Below, piece by piece: positions 1 to 14,300 of a stretch of 64,000 bases of DNA (the first letter of the stretch is position 1; the number at the start of each line of letters is the position of its first letter). A program made the position numbers and the translations under genes. This stretch comes from Aptenodytes patagonicus (lineage: Eukaryota; Chordata; Aves; Sphenisciformes; Spheniscidae), in the NCBI RefSeq assembly GCF_965638725.1, contig NC_134958.1, positions 18,355,464 to 18,419,463 on the forward strand. Direction: 5' to 3'. The notes beneath the pieces are model-generated. The model made no database searches. It was not told the DNA's origin and saw only the letters and a list, made by a program, of their open reading frames with translations.

Positions 1-3000
1 ATGATTTTCTGACAAGTTATGGAACATCTAGTCAGCCAGACCTGGAATCAATACTCTTGATTTTCCACTTTTCTACACCACATAGCCATATATGCCTGAG
101 CTGGAATGCTCTTTTTCCAGTTTTTGAATGAACGTGTACCTTTTCACCGACGTGGAGTGAAACCCCAAGGGGCCAGGACAGTGGAAATATGGGAGCTAGT
201 CTACATAGGCCTCTACAAACAGAAAGAGAGTTAGTGGAGTCTGTCTGGAGCCATACATATTTAATTTGAAAGTATCCAAAACTGTTTTCTTGTAAAAAGC
301 AGCTTGTTCTGGCCAACATTCTTTAAGATGTCTTCACCAAGTTATGAACAATGCTTCATCAAAAAATATTATTGTGCAAAGCATGTAAACATATGCCATA
401 AAGGTTATGCTGTTATTCTTTCTAGCCACAGATCACCCTTGTTTTCATAAAGATGTTTCAAGAGGAACATCTAATTCAATTAATAGGATTCTTTCGTTTT
501 TGAAATTATGTACATTCTTTTCAGATGCATCACCGAAGCTTAATCTCCAGCATGCATGCTGAAAAGAATGCACCAAAGTTCACAGTGTGAAAAGTTACAT
601 GCAGATGAACTATGTATTCATGGTGAACACAACAGTGAATAGACAAGACTACTGAGACAGGAAGTCTAAAGCAAGTCAAAAACCAAAATAAGCTACTTAG
701 CCCAAACAAATTCAGAGATAAACTAACCTCCTTACTTTGGGATAACGTGATATTTTGATTAGTAAACTTACTTAGTCATGTGTGTACGAACGGGTAATGG
801 TTAACAGAAAAAGAGGGAAAGAGTCCTTAAAAGGGAAGGAAAACAAAAGAGAAAAGGGCTAAATTCTGTAGATCATGAGATGGAGTAGGACCAAAGGAGG
901 ACTGGGACAGTACGGAGACAGGTGATACCAGGGCCTGTCCTTTTACATGGCTGCTGATCGCCAGTTGCCACCACACACCGCTAGACTTCTCAGATGTCTG
1001 GGTCTGATGTGAACTGCTTGGATTACAGTGCTACCTGGACCATTACAAGGCTGTGTACAAGGAAGCCAGGTCAGTCTTTATACTGAACAGTGGGGAGGGT
1101 TCATTCTTTACATGGAGTTTTAGACATACTTCACTCATTGTTGTCCCATTCAGAAATAGGTGGTCATGCCTGGCATAACCACGTTCATCATTCTAACCAA
1201 GCCTCAGGAAGGCAGAGGTACTGTCTGCATCTCTGGATATGGTCCAGACCAGACCTCAGCTGTGGTCTGGGATACTCTGGGAGGTAACATACACACATTT
1301 TGCTTTAGGATCCAGACAATTCTGGCAAACCCATGTACTTTTGGAAGCAGCTCTTCCTCCTGTCACCAACAGCCGTTAGCCTATACAGAGCAAGGGGTGC
1401 ACCTGGGCCCATACCACCCTCTGGGTAACTAAGCCTTAAACACCCTCCTCCCTGGCCTATACAGATGGCATTCTTGGCTGGATTGTTAAAAGAAGGAGCC
1501 TTGGGGACTCCTATGGGAAACCGTATATGCAGACCATGCGAACCATGGAGCATGCATTTATTCACCTGATTACCTGTACAACCCTGCAATCCGTCTGTTG
1601 TAGTGCCAAGTTATTCCAAGGAGCATCTACTCACTGACCACAACTGAACAATGAAAAATGATGGGATTGAAAAGACAAAAGCCAGAACATATGCTTAACA
1701 AAAATGAGCAGTCTTCCTTGTTTTCACCCTGACATCAATGCAAATGTTGGAGAGACAGAGGGGGAGCTTTACAGCACTGAACCTCCCTCACTACACTTTT
1801 GCAAGACAGAAAGCATTGCACTTTTAGGATCTTCCAACACCTTTCCTCTAGCTCAACTATAGCTGCTATTACTGGTGACATTTTGATTCCATATGACATA
1901 TACATCAACATCTCTGTGAATTTCACATATTTGAGGAAGGCACGATTGTACTCTCTGGATCTAGCCAAGTTTCACGCCATTTTGTTCTTGTGAGCCTTGG
2001 GACACGCAAAAGACATGCATTACTCTTCTTTAAGAGTTATTTTCACTTCTTAAGTTCATGGATTTGCACATGGAAAAAGTCAACATACCATGCTTTCCTT
2101 GTCCATGGTGGGTCCCTTCCAAGACCAACACCATCAACAGGTGTCTAAGGTAACAGTCTGCAATCTATTTAACTGTGTGACATTTTCCAAAACACACCAA
2201 AATCAAATCTCACAAGTTGACAAGTGAGATACAAAACCATAGCTTAAGTGCTAAAAAAGGAATCTTAGTTCAGTCGCACTTACTGAAAATCAAAATTTGT
2301 CTTTGTGTGGCTGTTCTGACAATTTCAGTAAAACATATAGTAACATACTCAGCCATTAATTGCAAACAGCAAGGGGTTAAATAAGAGCAGTTAAAAAAAA
2401 AAAAAAGGCTCTTATCTAGCATGATTTATGGTGGAGTTTTGAGTCTCCTCAATACACAACTTCCACAGATTTGAGTGAGTATAAAAAGGAGCACACAAGT
2501 TACGCTAGTTATGCTATGAGGAAAACTTACAAGTATATTCTCAAAGATGAAGCAGGCTGAACAGAGCAAGTTCCATGCCTGTAAGAGGGAGGTAACATGG
2601 GCAAAAATGTAGCTAAGATAGTATTCTTCAAGATGAACTCCACCAAATGACAGGATAGGAGAGTGGGTGTTATGATTGGCAAGAAGCATTCAGCATTTCT
2701 GCAAGAATCTTTTTGAACAAAGAGACAATGACAAAGGTAATAGGAACAGCAGAAGACAACTTTGAATGGGAGGTCAATAGGAAAAAAAAAAAAAAAAATT
2801 AAAAAAGCCAAGGCAGTTTAGTGAGAAAAAAAGACAAGATATGTGTGTCTCTGTGTGTGTATATATATAAAAATAAATAAAATGAGCTACATGAGCTGTT
2901 TGGAGCCTGTCAAATGGATAAGAAATGGCTGACATTGAACTAAAATCTAGCAAGAGAATGTAATTCCTTATAGTATTAAAGAATGTGCACAACATTCTTT

Positions 3001-6000
3001 GTTCTCCAGGTTTTTGATATCTATAAATAGTAGTTCGTACTGCAGTAACACCAAATTCAAATGTCTCTTTGCCTAACAAAGATTAGTACTCAATATGGCA
3101 TGGCATTACGTGGCAGCATGATTAGAAATGGTGATGTTACCATCCTATTGTAGGTGAGACTGTGGAGGTAGGGATGAAAACCCCAACATTTACCAGAATG
3201 CTCTTTAGTTTTAGATTTTGCAATTTTGGGAATGCTAAACATTGGATATGCAGACCACCTCAGGTCCAGCTGGAAGCCGTGAAAGTTTTGTACTTGATTG
3301 AGCAGCCTCCAACTGGGCACCCAAAATAAAAAGTCCAAAATGAATGGAAAGTTTTTAAATAGTTGAGATTAATGACTTGCCAAAGGCCACACGGGAGATT
3401 TGGCATCTACTGGCTTTACTACCACCTTTCTCAGAAAAGCACATATGGCAGGTATAACCTTCAGTGGGACTTCATTGTTTCAACGGCACATTTCCTAGAT
3501 TGAAGTAACATAATGGACAAGATGCGTCTATAAGCAAACAGATGAATGGAAATAATATTTTAAACTTACATGCTTTTAAAAATGTATCTTAAGAAGGAAA
3601 TAGTTTTCACCATTCTGAAAACATTATCTGTGAGGCACCATAAGGACATGCTGCTGAATGCAAGAGTTTCACAGCTTTTAACTTCTACAATTTTGGACCA
3701 AAGCAGTCTGTTAGTCTTCCAATGTTAAGGTCATTTAAAATGGAAATTGAACATCCAAAACCAAAATTGCGATTTCATTACTGTTCTGACAGTACTGTCA
3801 CAGCTTTCAACCCATGCAGGAGGGTTGGCCACTTCTTCCTGAACTACACCAAAGCAGCAAGCAAGAGATACTGCAGACAGGCTGCTGATAGAGCCTGCAG
3901 TGAAGACATGCAAAATCGAACCTCCAGCAACTACCACCTGGAATCGGAACATTTATCCTCATGGAAACATCCAGGCAGAACAACTTACAAACAAACCTCT
4001 CACTGTATTAACACACTGCCTGGCTAAATAGGTAGGGGTGAGGAAGGAATCACTGTTTGCAACACAGGAAGCCACACATCAACATAATTCACACTTGCGC
4101 CCGAAAACTTAATCCCAAAGAAAAGTAAAATGTCACTTGGAGCTATTGAAAACACTTGGAAGACATTTTTGCCATGAATGCTAATTCCCAGCTCCCACAG
4201 ATGAGATACGTCGTTAGAATTCTGCATAGCAGAGGTTAAGCCACTAGAGAGCTATCTAGTTGCTAAATTTGAAATAGAATTGGATTGTTTTACTTGCAAC
4301 TTTTTGTTTCCAGTCTTGTACCTCAAAAGTCTGACTTAATTAAATACCTCTCCAGCCTTGTTTGGGATTTGGGACAAAGTGAATCAAGGTGAAATACAAG
4401 GTAACATGATGAGTTCAACCAATTTAGTTCACAGGAATCCCTGGGGGATCTGTAGCACAAAACATATTTAAGAGATCCAAGGCCTGAAAATTGTTTACTT
4501 TTACACTGCACAGGGACATTGCACAGACTGATACTACTGAGGGAAAAGAATTCCCATAACAAGCCCAAACCAGTGTATGTCCTGTGAAGATAACACTTCG
4601 GAGTTGTGGGCAAACCCTGAATCACAGGTATTCACTCAAGCTATGTATTTTGCCTAGGCATTAGCACAGGTCGAGAGATCAGACAGACACAATATGACAC
4701 CCTCACTGAATATTTCTTAATCAGTTCATATTACAGCTGCTGACAAACAAATGCATAACACCTAGATGTGATCCTAATTAGGGTTTCTGCATGTCCTGTG
4801 CCATAAAACCCTTGGAGGAGTATGTCGATTAACCAACGTATTTTTTTTCGTAATATGCCACTTCTTTCCCACAAACTCCATATCCCACAGGGGTTAAATG
4901 GTACAGTAACAGAGTTAAAATAGGCGCAGGAAAGAGCATGAGACTTAAAAATAGATGAGGAATCCAGGAGGCAAAAATACAGGAAGACGTCTCTGAGACA
5001 GGCTGCAACAAGCCCATGGAGGGCTTTGAGAAAAACAACACTTGGAATCCTTTGCCTCATTTAAATCAGTGTGGGTTTTGCCAGTGCCCTTTTACTGAGG
5101 CAGTACTTCATCCAGAGAGATCAAACTTGAATTTGATCAAGTGAATGAAAAGCCAGCGTAGTGGGAGACAGTGACAGTCACAAACATTTCACTGTTTATG
5201 TGGAGTGCAGAGTGCGGTGGCCCTTGAAAGACACAGACTGGCTTCAAGTCTGCCTTTATGCAAGCAAGTCTGATAGCTTTTAACTGAAAGTATTAGAACA
5301 AGATATGCTTTTGTTCTTGCAGGGATATGAACCTCCCCCACCCTTGTGTTTTTAAGGAAAAGCAAGGCTGGAGGAAGCCTCACTGGGTTTGAAACTATGA
5401 AAGTTATTCATTTACAAATCTTTAGTCTTAATGCAACACTGCAGCAGACTGCTTAAGGGCTAAGGTAGTACAATGCATGCGTAGACACAAAGAACAACAA
5501 GACTAACTACACAGCTGAGTTTGCATACATCTTGCAGTGAAATTCTTCAGGCTCTTTAACCTACAACATACAAGTGACTGAACTTAAAAATAAAAGCCTA
5601 ACCCTAATGTACTGTAGCAGCAATTCCTCAAACACGTATTTGCATGTGTTGACACTTCTGAAAGGAAGGCTGTTGAGCAGTTATGCTGGGAAATAAAACA
5701 TTGCCTAACCCTGAAGAGTAACCACAAGAACAGAAAAACAAGTGTTACTGCAGCTGGTATCTTCCTGCCACAGCACTAGTCTCTGACTACTGAAATAAAA
5801 AGATCAGAAGTCACCTGAGGGTCTAGGTGGTATTTTAAGTAACTTTCTTATAGCTATATAAAGCTTGCAGTTCAAAAGTCTAGTAACCACTTCTGCCCCA
5901 GTACCCTCCACCCCTCCAAAAAGTTTGGCTACTGGCAAAACAGAATATGCTCTCTCTCAAAAACCTTCTACTAGGTTTATTTACAAGTTTGGCTCTGCAA

Positions 6001-8207
6001 GATCTTGGCTGATGGGGACGTTAAGGACAGCATAACTTACTTGTTCCCAAGCAAAGGAGTAAGTTTTTGGACATTTTGGGCAAGGAAGGAAAGGAGGAAA
6101 TCTATTGAAAGAGATGGTCTTCCTCCTCATGCCCCTGTTTGCCTCAAGTACTAGGGCATATACATGCAAGAGGCTGAATTACTAGGCTGCTGGTGCCTAG
6201 TCCCCTTCACGAATGAAGCTGCATCCAACCTTGCGGGCTAGTTTACTCTTTCAAGAAGCAGGTTAGTTTAGCCTACTCTCCATTATAGTTGCTACCTCCA
6301 CACTAACTAAAGAACTTCTTGTGCAGACTATATTTACAGTCACCAAGTGATCACTGCCCATTTTACACTGATACTTAGTCAGTTGGATTAGAAAAGTAAT
6401 CTAACCCGATGAGTCTCAAAATACAGGTATGATCTCATCAGAGCCAAGCAGAAATAACTGCTTATTCTAATATTTGGGTTCATAAGCCTGGCAGACACAA
6501 GCCTGTGGCCCGAAATGGACAGCAGCCAGAATCAATTTGGAAAACTCTGATGGAGATAATGGAATTTTGAAATGTCTTCTCAGAGAAAAGCACCAAGTCT
6601 TCTACTAGTTAGCATCCTTTACCATTAAGATGTTATGCTGGAGGATACATGGTGTTGGCTTGAGGGGAGTGGAGAGGGCCAGAAATCAACAGAATCTCTC
6701 TTTGCCCTGACTCTTTTTCAAGGGTTGGGCTCAGTTTGTCTTTTCACTTTGAACTTGATGAATAATCTTGAAAGAATCACCTTTCTTGGGAAGAGAACAC
6801 ACAGGCATGAGGCATCCTGAAAGGATCCAATCTGCCATACATAGATGAATGGTCCATGAACCACATGTGATGATTTGTAGAAACACTGGACTTACGGCAA
6901 ATGTGTGACAGTGCCTCAGAACATTTCTGTTTGAAATTCCCATCTGGAAATAGACAGCAAACGTAACAAAAGAGCCTCCCAGGAACTCACTTCCACCTGA
7001 GTATTATGCAAGCTCTTCAGAGGTTAAGATTTTCTTTCCCTCAAGCCATAGAATGAGATGGTAAGAATGAGATTCACCAGCAGATCTACCTTTTGGCAAT
7101 AAAAAAGGAAGTGAAAACACGTCATGGATTGAGCAGCTCTTCTTTCATTTGTGGCTCTATATTGTAGACTGGGGAGAAGAATCACCTCCCAAATACTACC
7201 CACAATTTAAATCCCAAGCACCTTCTGGCCAAGCAAAAGTCCATGAACATGTCCCCCCTCAAGTTTTCAGGGGTCAGGTTCACTAAAACCACCATTGTTT
7301 TGTAGTGGCTGGAACAGAAGAACCAAGTTTCTGTAGTGGGAAATAAAGTTTGTGAAGTACAACATTCCATATGCCTCTCTACTCATACAAAGCCTCAGAC
7401 AACAGCAGCAGCCCCAAGCTAACAATTTAGCCTTCATTAACAGGTAATGATTTCCATTGTGTACAGCTTATGCATACATGAGATGTAAGCATCATGAGCG
7501 CAACTGACTCGCATACTTCCAAAATTCAGCACAACAAAAAATTACCTGCTGCCAATCCAATGGTGAATATGATCTTACATAATGGGACTGGCCCATGGGA
7601 GAAAAAGAAATGTGAAAAAAACCTGTGCTGTACATTCAAATTTCAGCCAAGAGTAAAATTGAAGCAAATGGCAGGAATTATATGCTTGCTATGAGGCATG
7701 AAGCCAGAGCTAAAAGAATTGCCTCTATTCAGTGTCTCAGCTTTAGAAACAAGGAGCGGATAAACAATTAGACAATGGGTTTGGAGTACAATTTCATTGC
7801 ACTGAGTCAGAAGTGGTGGAGATGTATAGACTAGTAATCTTGGAGAACCGATGCTTGCATGAGGATGAGCTGCAGCACCATCACTTCTGATCCATGAGAA
7901 ACAAAAGAAACCTGGCAGAGATTGAAAAGCACCCCCTCCCCATGCCATGGATACCACTTACTTCCAAAGCATTCAAACAGTCCAGAACGCCTGCTACAGT
8001 TCTCCAATGCCAGCATTAGACTAAACTGCATAGTGTAGTAAACAAAGGGAAAACACATTACAAAGCCCTTTGATGGGCTTGGGCGGGGTAGGGGGGTGAG
8101 GGGGTGGTGGGGAGGAGATTTCCATACTTTAAGGCCTTGGCAAGTACAATCTTCAGCCAGACCTGACTGCCATTGTGACTGGCTACTTTATTCACCTATT
8201 TCTGTAG
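1..8207. other. Intergenic DNA, no gene recognised
   Basis: AT-leaning noncoding sequence. Open frames on both strands are about 100 codons or shorter, lack family motifs and are not bounded by paired splice signals. It contains an A14 run at 2393-2406, an A17 run at 2782-2798 and a mixed GT/TA simple-sequence patch near 2839-2882. I recognise no transposon, RNA gene or promoter here. A mammalian-type gene order would place TRPM1 on this side of KLF13, but I see no TRPM1 exon. Confidence 0.6.
2782..2882. repeat. Poly-A run plus GT/TA simple repeats
   Basis: An uninterrupted A17 run (2782-2798) is followed about 40 bp later by alternating GT and TA dinucleotides passing into A/T-rich sequence (about 2839-2882). 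It could be the decayed tail of a retroposed element, but no body of such an element is recognisable next to it. Confidence 0.6.
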
Positions 8208-8366
8208 ACACTGGCCTTCCTCCAGGTACTGCTGGTGCTTTTCAAGCAGAGTGTGCTTTCCAGCAATACCCCTCATATGCCTCCAGCAGCCATGCTGGGC
8301 CTCTGCAACAGCACGCTGCCTTGGCTATGAATGGGTTTGCTGCCCTGCCTGTCACAGCACTGCCAG
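8208..8366 (+). CDS. Candidate internal coding exon, gene unknown
   Basis: A 159-bp open stretch is preceded by a pyrimidine-rich acceptor (ttcacctatttctgtag, AG at 8206-8207) and followed by a near-consensus donor (ccag|gtgagc, GT at 8367-8368). It starts with two bases of a split codon and ends with one, so it is a symmetric phase-1 exon that keeps frame whether included or skipped. The 52 whole codons are rich in Ala, Gln, Pro and Ser, with segments such as TGLPPGTAGAF, FQQYPSYASSS and MNGFAALPVTALP. That composition is typical of disordered tails of RNA-binding proteins or transcription factors, and codon use looks coding. I cannot assign it to a family and I see no partner exons. It could be an exon of a gene with long introns, an unannotated upstream transcript or a chance match. 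The identity is unknown; only the exon-like structure is seen. Confidence 0.4.
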
Positions 8367-11300
8367 GTGAGCACTCTCGTTTTATCAAAATGCCAGGACT
8401 TTGGCCGAAGATTTTAGTTGCTCCTCAAACAAACCCTCAGCTCCAGGTTTCAACCCCCCAGTAGCACATGCTATAGAAGATAACACTCCTTAAAGCTGGG
8501 GCTTGCAGCACCTGTGGATTATGTTTTCATTCTCCAGTTTCTAGCTGGGCCACAGTGCATGTAATGGGAAAAGGCTTGTGTAGGTACCATCCACCTCCTA
8601 ATGCCACAGCAACCCTTGGAAGAACAAGTTCTGGTTCAAAGCTGCTTTCTACCAGCAGACAACCAGCAATAATGGATATTCACTGCATGATCTAATCCAC
8701 CTTCCAGTTACTAAGGTCAGCCTACTATTTCTTTCCACTGGCTAAGTGTCCTTACAACTAGATACAAATATTCATGCATAATCCAGAGCTTACTTGAGAT
8801 ACTGTTGCTATAGTCTTGCTGAGCAGCGTTACACAAGAGGATTTCACACAAGATTTCACAATTTCCTAAATTAGACTGTGCTGGGAGTGGAAGTAGGAGA
8901 TGGGGAGAGAAGAATGCAAATACTTGATAAAATTAATTCAGTGTGACACAGAGTCAGAGCCATGCATCTGAACATCTGATTCAATTACAAACTTGAAACC
9001 AAGGATTTGAAACCCATTTTGCTTATTTTACATGCCCATTAGATATTTGCCACTAGAGATATTTGCCACCTACTGCTATCCGCTTGGGGGACAGAAGGAG
9101 AAAGAAAGGACAATATGTTCTGTGAATACTGCAAAACTCAAGCAATAATCTCCAAAACCCTCCACTTCGTGTGCCATTTCCAGCTCCTTATCTCTTGCCT
9201 TTGCTCTGTTACATGTACTCTCAGTTCTTCATTCACCTTTTATTTTACTCCTTTAACCTCCTCCACGCAGAAGGCCCTTCACTGAACAGTAACTTGGCAA
9301 GTTGCACTCATACTGGCCTGTCTGCACTCATATTGACTACAAAAGCCAAACCTACTCCTGGTGAAGCATGTCACAGATGATGAAAGCACAGCTCTTCATG
9401 ATCAGGTGGCCCGAAATGCATTGCCCAAAGCTGCTGTACTAGTCTGACCGCCAGCCCCTCTCAGAATGTTTCATCCTCCTTTCTCTTCTCACTCATATGC
9501 CGCTTGTCAGATACTGATAAAGATTACTTATTTTCACTTGTAGCAAGGGAAACAAAATGCATCACAAACTGTAGGTAGGAAGTTAATCAGAGATAACTGT
9601 TCTTGGTTTTATTGTTTCTCTGAAGTCTATGAATCCTAGAAATAATGTTTTCCTTTCATTAGACAAATGGGTAGCTGCAAGCACTCCCTGCCTACGGACT
9701 GCCTAGGCACTACCCACACATCTGGGCAGAAATGGAGTCACCAGGTTTTAAGGAGGGGCCACAAGGGGGATGGATGTCTAAGCACAAATCCTGTCCTAAG
9801 GTGACAGGCTCCCTTCCCCCCTCCAAAAAGGGGTTAACATTCTTAAGTATCTGTACTAAAGTTAGAGACCCACATGTTCAGCTGCTGGGTACAGTCAGCA
9901 GAGTAGGTCCTCAGCTTCCTCCAGGGCCCTAAAATCTGAGAGAATAACCATGGGTTTTAGATTTTAACCCTGCCGTAAAATACAGACCTGCCCTTTCTAT
10001 CACCTATGGCTGGAAGCCGGCATGGGCAGGAAGGGGAAAAAAAAACAACAAAAAAAAAAGAAAATCCTTCACCTCAAGTTGCTGGTTCATGGAAATTTTG
10101 TAGGTAGTTTCACATACTATAAAAGAATACTTATTTGCACCTATAGCTGTAGAAAATGACCCTTTGCTGTGCACATTGAAGACCAAAACATACGAATATT
10201 TTGAGTATATGGGCAGAACAGTGCCTTAGGAAAAAGAGCAAAGGTATTCTGCTATGCAGCACCACTGCCCCGGCATCTCCAGCAATGCTGTACATAAATT
10301 CATTTACCAGAGGTTGCTTTTTTATGTTAAGTTTTCGTGTGGCCTCAGGATCATCAATTGTGGCTATGTCCTTTTTGCTCTAAAGGAGAAAATAGTGTGC
10401 AAAAAAATCATTCCTTGTAACCCTCTCTTAGTCTATAATAGAAACCATTTCTGAAAAATAACTGACAACTTGAGGGTTCAAGTTTGTGGAAATTGCTAAA
10501 ACACCTACATCTCAGTGGAAGTCCCAAGATCTTATGTCACTTTTGAAAAGGGAAAGTAAATACATAAATTACTTGGATGTTTTTGAAACCTCTACCCTAC
10601 ATATAAAAACAGAAAAAAGGCCCAATTATGCAGGCCTTGTGCTCCCAGCCTTCCTAAAGGGCAAGGAATGCAGGCCCTGCAGAGACAAGCACAAAATAAT
10701 GGGTAAGATTGCACTTTTTAGCAAGGTGCATCAATTACATGAGTAAGATGTGGATGTAAAGAGGCTGGCCAGCCCTCCAGCTACACTGGCTCATTTCAAC
10801 ATTACATCCCAAGGCTATTTCACTATAAACACATTTTACACAATGACAGTGATCTCTTGAAGGGGCATTTCTTCACCCTGGGAATAATACTTAGAACTGC
10901 ATACAGACTAAGGAGCACAGTGGTCTTACCTCTACTTACTTGCCTCAGTAGCAGTCATTTGTTTTAATCTGTATTTACTACCACAGGTACTGTTACACAT
11001 TCGACTGACTGCAAAAGATCACACAGGACCCCAGACTCTAAGGCTCTGCATCAACACATACCTTATTGCAGGAGCAAGGGCTCAATTGGTTGTCATTATT
11101 GCATTTTAATTTCTAGCAAACATACTCAAAAACAGCTCAAGACTACACAACAATCCACATGATTTAGTAAAGGGAAGCAGAAAGCTTCTACCTAAAGATG
11201 GTAAGTTTTGCCCCTCACCACTCAGTTCTTTATTCATTTCAACATTTTAATGTTTGTTTCCTAAAACACAAAGGTTGACATACTGAGGTGTCATGGCAAC

Positions 11301-14300
11301 AAGCACTCACAACAAAGCGATTTCCCCTTCCGCTGCCTGAGAAATAGCCATTTTCCCCTCACTGATAAAAGCTACCAGGTAAATTAGGTAACGGGCAACT
11401 TCCAGAAGGTTGATAAAAACTGAAGACATTCGTTCAGCCTTTCTGAGCCCTTGACTGACCCCCCACCTCTCACTGTAGATAAGCAAAGCACCAGATGCTC
11501 TCCTGCCTCTCTTTGCCAAGAGCCCTGCCCTTAAAGCAACAAGCGTTCTTCCACTCCAGCACTCACATAGCCAAACTAGGACACTTGCCTCAGTGGAAAT
11601 CTAAACCCCTTCTTCTTCTTCCTGCTCCACACCCACCACAGTCACACCCAGCTCTTTATGAGACAAACGTTTTCCACTACCTTCTCTCCTGTCTGTCTCT
11701 CAACCTCTGCCTTAGCACCTGCTGAACTGGGAAACGCCCGTGTCTCCTGCTCATTTTAACAGCAAGATCTGTAGCAGGTGGGACTTTCCCCCAGACCACA
11801 GAGACTACCAGCACTGCACTGTTTCCTTCCCCAGAAGTCCCATGCTTCCTGGGGGACAACAGCCCTTGCAGAACTGTAAGTGTCTGCAAAGAGCCTGAAA
11901 TCCGTCAAAAAAAGCCCAGCATCTTATGAAGTAGAGCAATACTGTAAAGGGATAGTAATGAATTGGTTACTTCCATTAGGCCCAAATATGTTAACTAAAT
12001 GCAGCAGAAGAAACATGAATAGATCTCTTGAAAGAGACTATACTACTGTATAGCAGCATAACTTAAATGAGCTCACAAAGACCTAAATGCAGGGGAAGCA
12101 TTAACTCATGATAGTTGCAAAGACCTAGAGATGCCAAATCACATGGCATAGTAGAGAAAGGAGACACTCAGAATTGTTAAATAGGTCCTTGATGGACATT
12201 ATTGAAATGTTTTCTCAACATCTTTATCAGAAAATTAAATAGGCAGTCTTAGTTGATGAGTTATTTGTGGATATCCTATATAACAGATGCAACAGAATGA
12301 TAAAACTCCACTGTGCTAAATGTTCCTCTTCTGTCTCTGACCCACAGCCCTGGGTTTTACACTAGCTTGCTGGAAAGGTGCACTTAGGCAAATATTTATC
12401 AGACCTAAATTAAAGAGAGTTATGGCAGAAGGGTAAGGGGGGTGTTAAAAAATAAATTGGAGAATTAAGGAAAGGTGACATGGTGAGCCTATTCCAGATG
12501 GCAGGAAATGATAGAGAGGAGACTCTTGTAACAGTTTTCCCACTGAATGCAAAACTGTAGGACTTCCCTATTCCCAATACTGCATAAACTATGCACAGGA
12601 AATATTCCTACAAGGTAAACTGCAGTATTTGCTTAAGCAAAATTTACAGTCAATCTTTCACAGCCCTCCCTCTCTTGAGTGTCAAAGCATTTTTATTTTC
12701 AACATGGAACATGCTAGTTAACAGTGTGATGTTTTATTGCTCAAATCCTCTCTGAGACATATTCCATAGGCTTTGTCTGTAATCGTGCTATTTACTTACT
12801 ACAGTGCATTACATCTCTTGAAATATACATGAACGGTATGTGTGCAGAATACAACGGGCACTTTGTACATTGGAGCTAATCCTTTGGGTTATGAGCAGTG
12901 AACTCGAGGGTTGGGAAAAGGCCCCCTTAGAACCCTGTATCCTTGCCCCATGGTTCACACACATTAAAAATGCTTGTTGTGTTTTTAATTGTGTCAGTCA
13001 CGACTTGCAGAAAGTCCTTCAAGTAATCTCCATAAAAGATGGAGCAAAGTCATATACATATATCATGTATCCCCTGAAGACAGCTTTCAGAAATTCAGAG
13101 ATCTGGGATAGAAGAGGGTTCTCGAAACTCAAGACAGTGCTTGGACTGAGTATCTCAGAGTGACTCTTTGCTGCTGTTGTTATTTTTTACATACTTAGCC
13201 TTCTCCTCCCCCTTTGCTTCCTTGTATTTTCTCCCTATTTGAATTTATTTGCCTCAGTTTTTCTTATTAAACATTTTCGTTCTCTGGATGCTCTCTGTGC
13301 ATATGTGAAGCTTGCTATTTGAGCTGTACCCATGCAGTGCAGAGTCACATCACTGGCTCTACGCCCTGCTTGGGGGGGAAACTCCAAGGTCCTAGTTCAG
13401 AAAGACACTGTTGATTTTGGTGGACCTTAAGGACACAATTAGGGAGCCCTTACTGAATACAGCTGTCTTTCCAAACCAGGGACACTGCTAGGAGGACAGC
13501 TTCAAGGAACTGACGTGAGGACTAAAAAAACCTCCCTGGTGGCAGGCAGAAGAGTTGGAAAGCAGGGCCCCATTTAAGACAAGCACCTAGTGGAAAAGGA
13601 TAGTCTGAAGAGGAGAAACCCAGGGTGGTTTTTTTCCTTACTTCCTTCTCAAAAACAGATGCAGGTTTTCTCTGCCAACTGGCAAAATTAGTTTCCCACT
13701 GAAAGAGAAATCAGGGATGCAGCTCGGCTCTTTCCTTACTGTGAAGGCATCCATGTCCTGTTGTTTAATCAGAAGCGGTCAGATGCTGAACCTTGACTCC
13801 TTCCTGCACAGAGAAAACCACAGCTCACCTGCCCTTTCACTAAGGGTCAGCTGCTGTTAACTGCCTCTGCATCATCATGCTTGTTGCTTCCTGATCTGCA
13901 GGGTTTCTCACCTGGGAAATCCCCTAGCCCAAAGAAAATCTGTTGTTCAAAGATGAGCTAGGGAGTCAACCCTCTCTTTACGCAGCTACTTTCAAATACA
14001 AAGGCATCTTCTCCACTTCTGTGGGTGCTGTGAGCTCCAGCCAGAGGGTGTGTGCTCTGACTCATAATACACACATTAACACTTTTCACCCAAACAATGG
14101 CATTAAGTGTCTTATTTAATATTTTCGTCATATAATCACTAAAGCATTTCCATGTGTTATTAAGTATCACCACATTCTAATCTGAACTGCCTGTACAGGA
14201 TTATTTCTGAAAGGTATTGCAAGTTACAACATTCAAACACACAGAATGAAAATAAAATCTAACTTAGTTATTAAATGCAGGTTTCTAATTTACAAACAAA

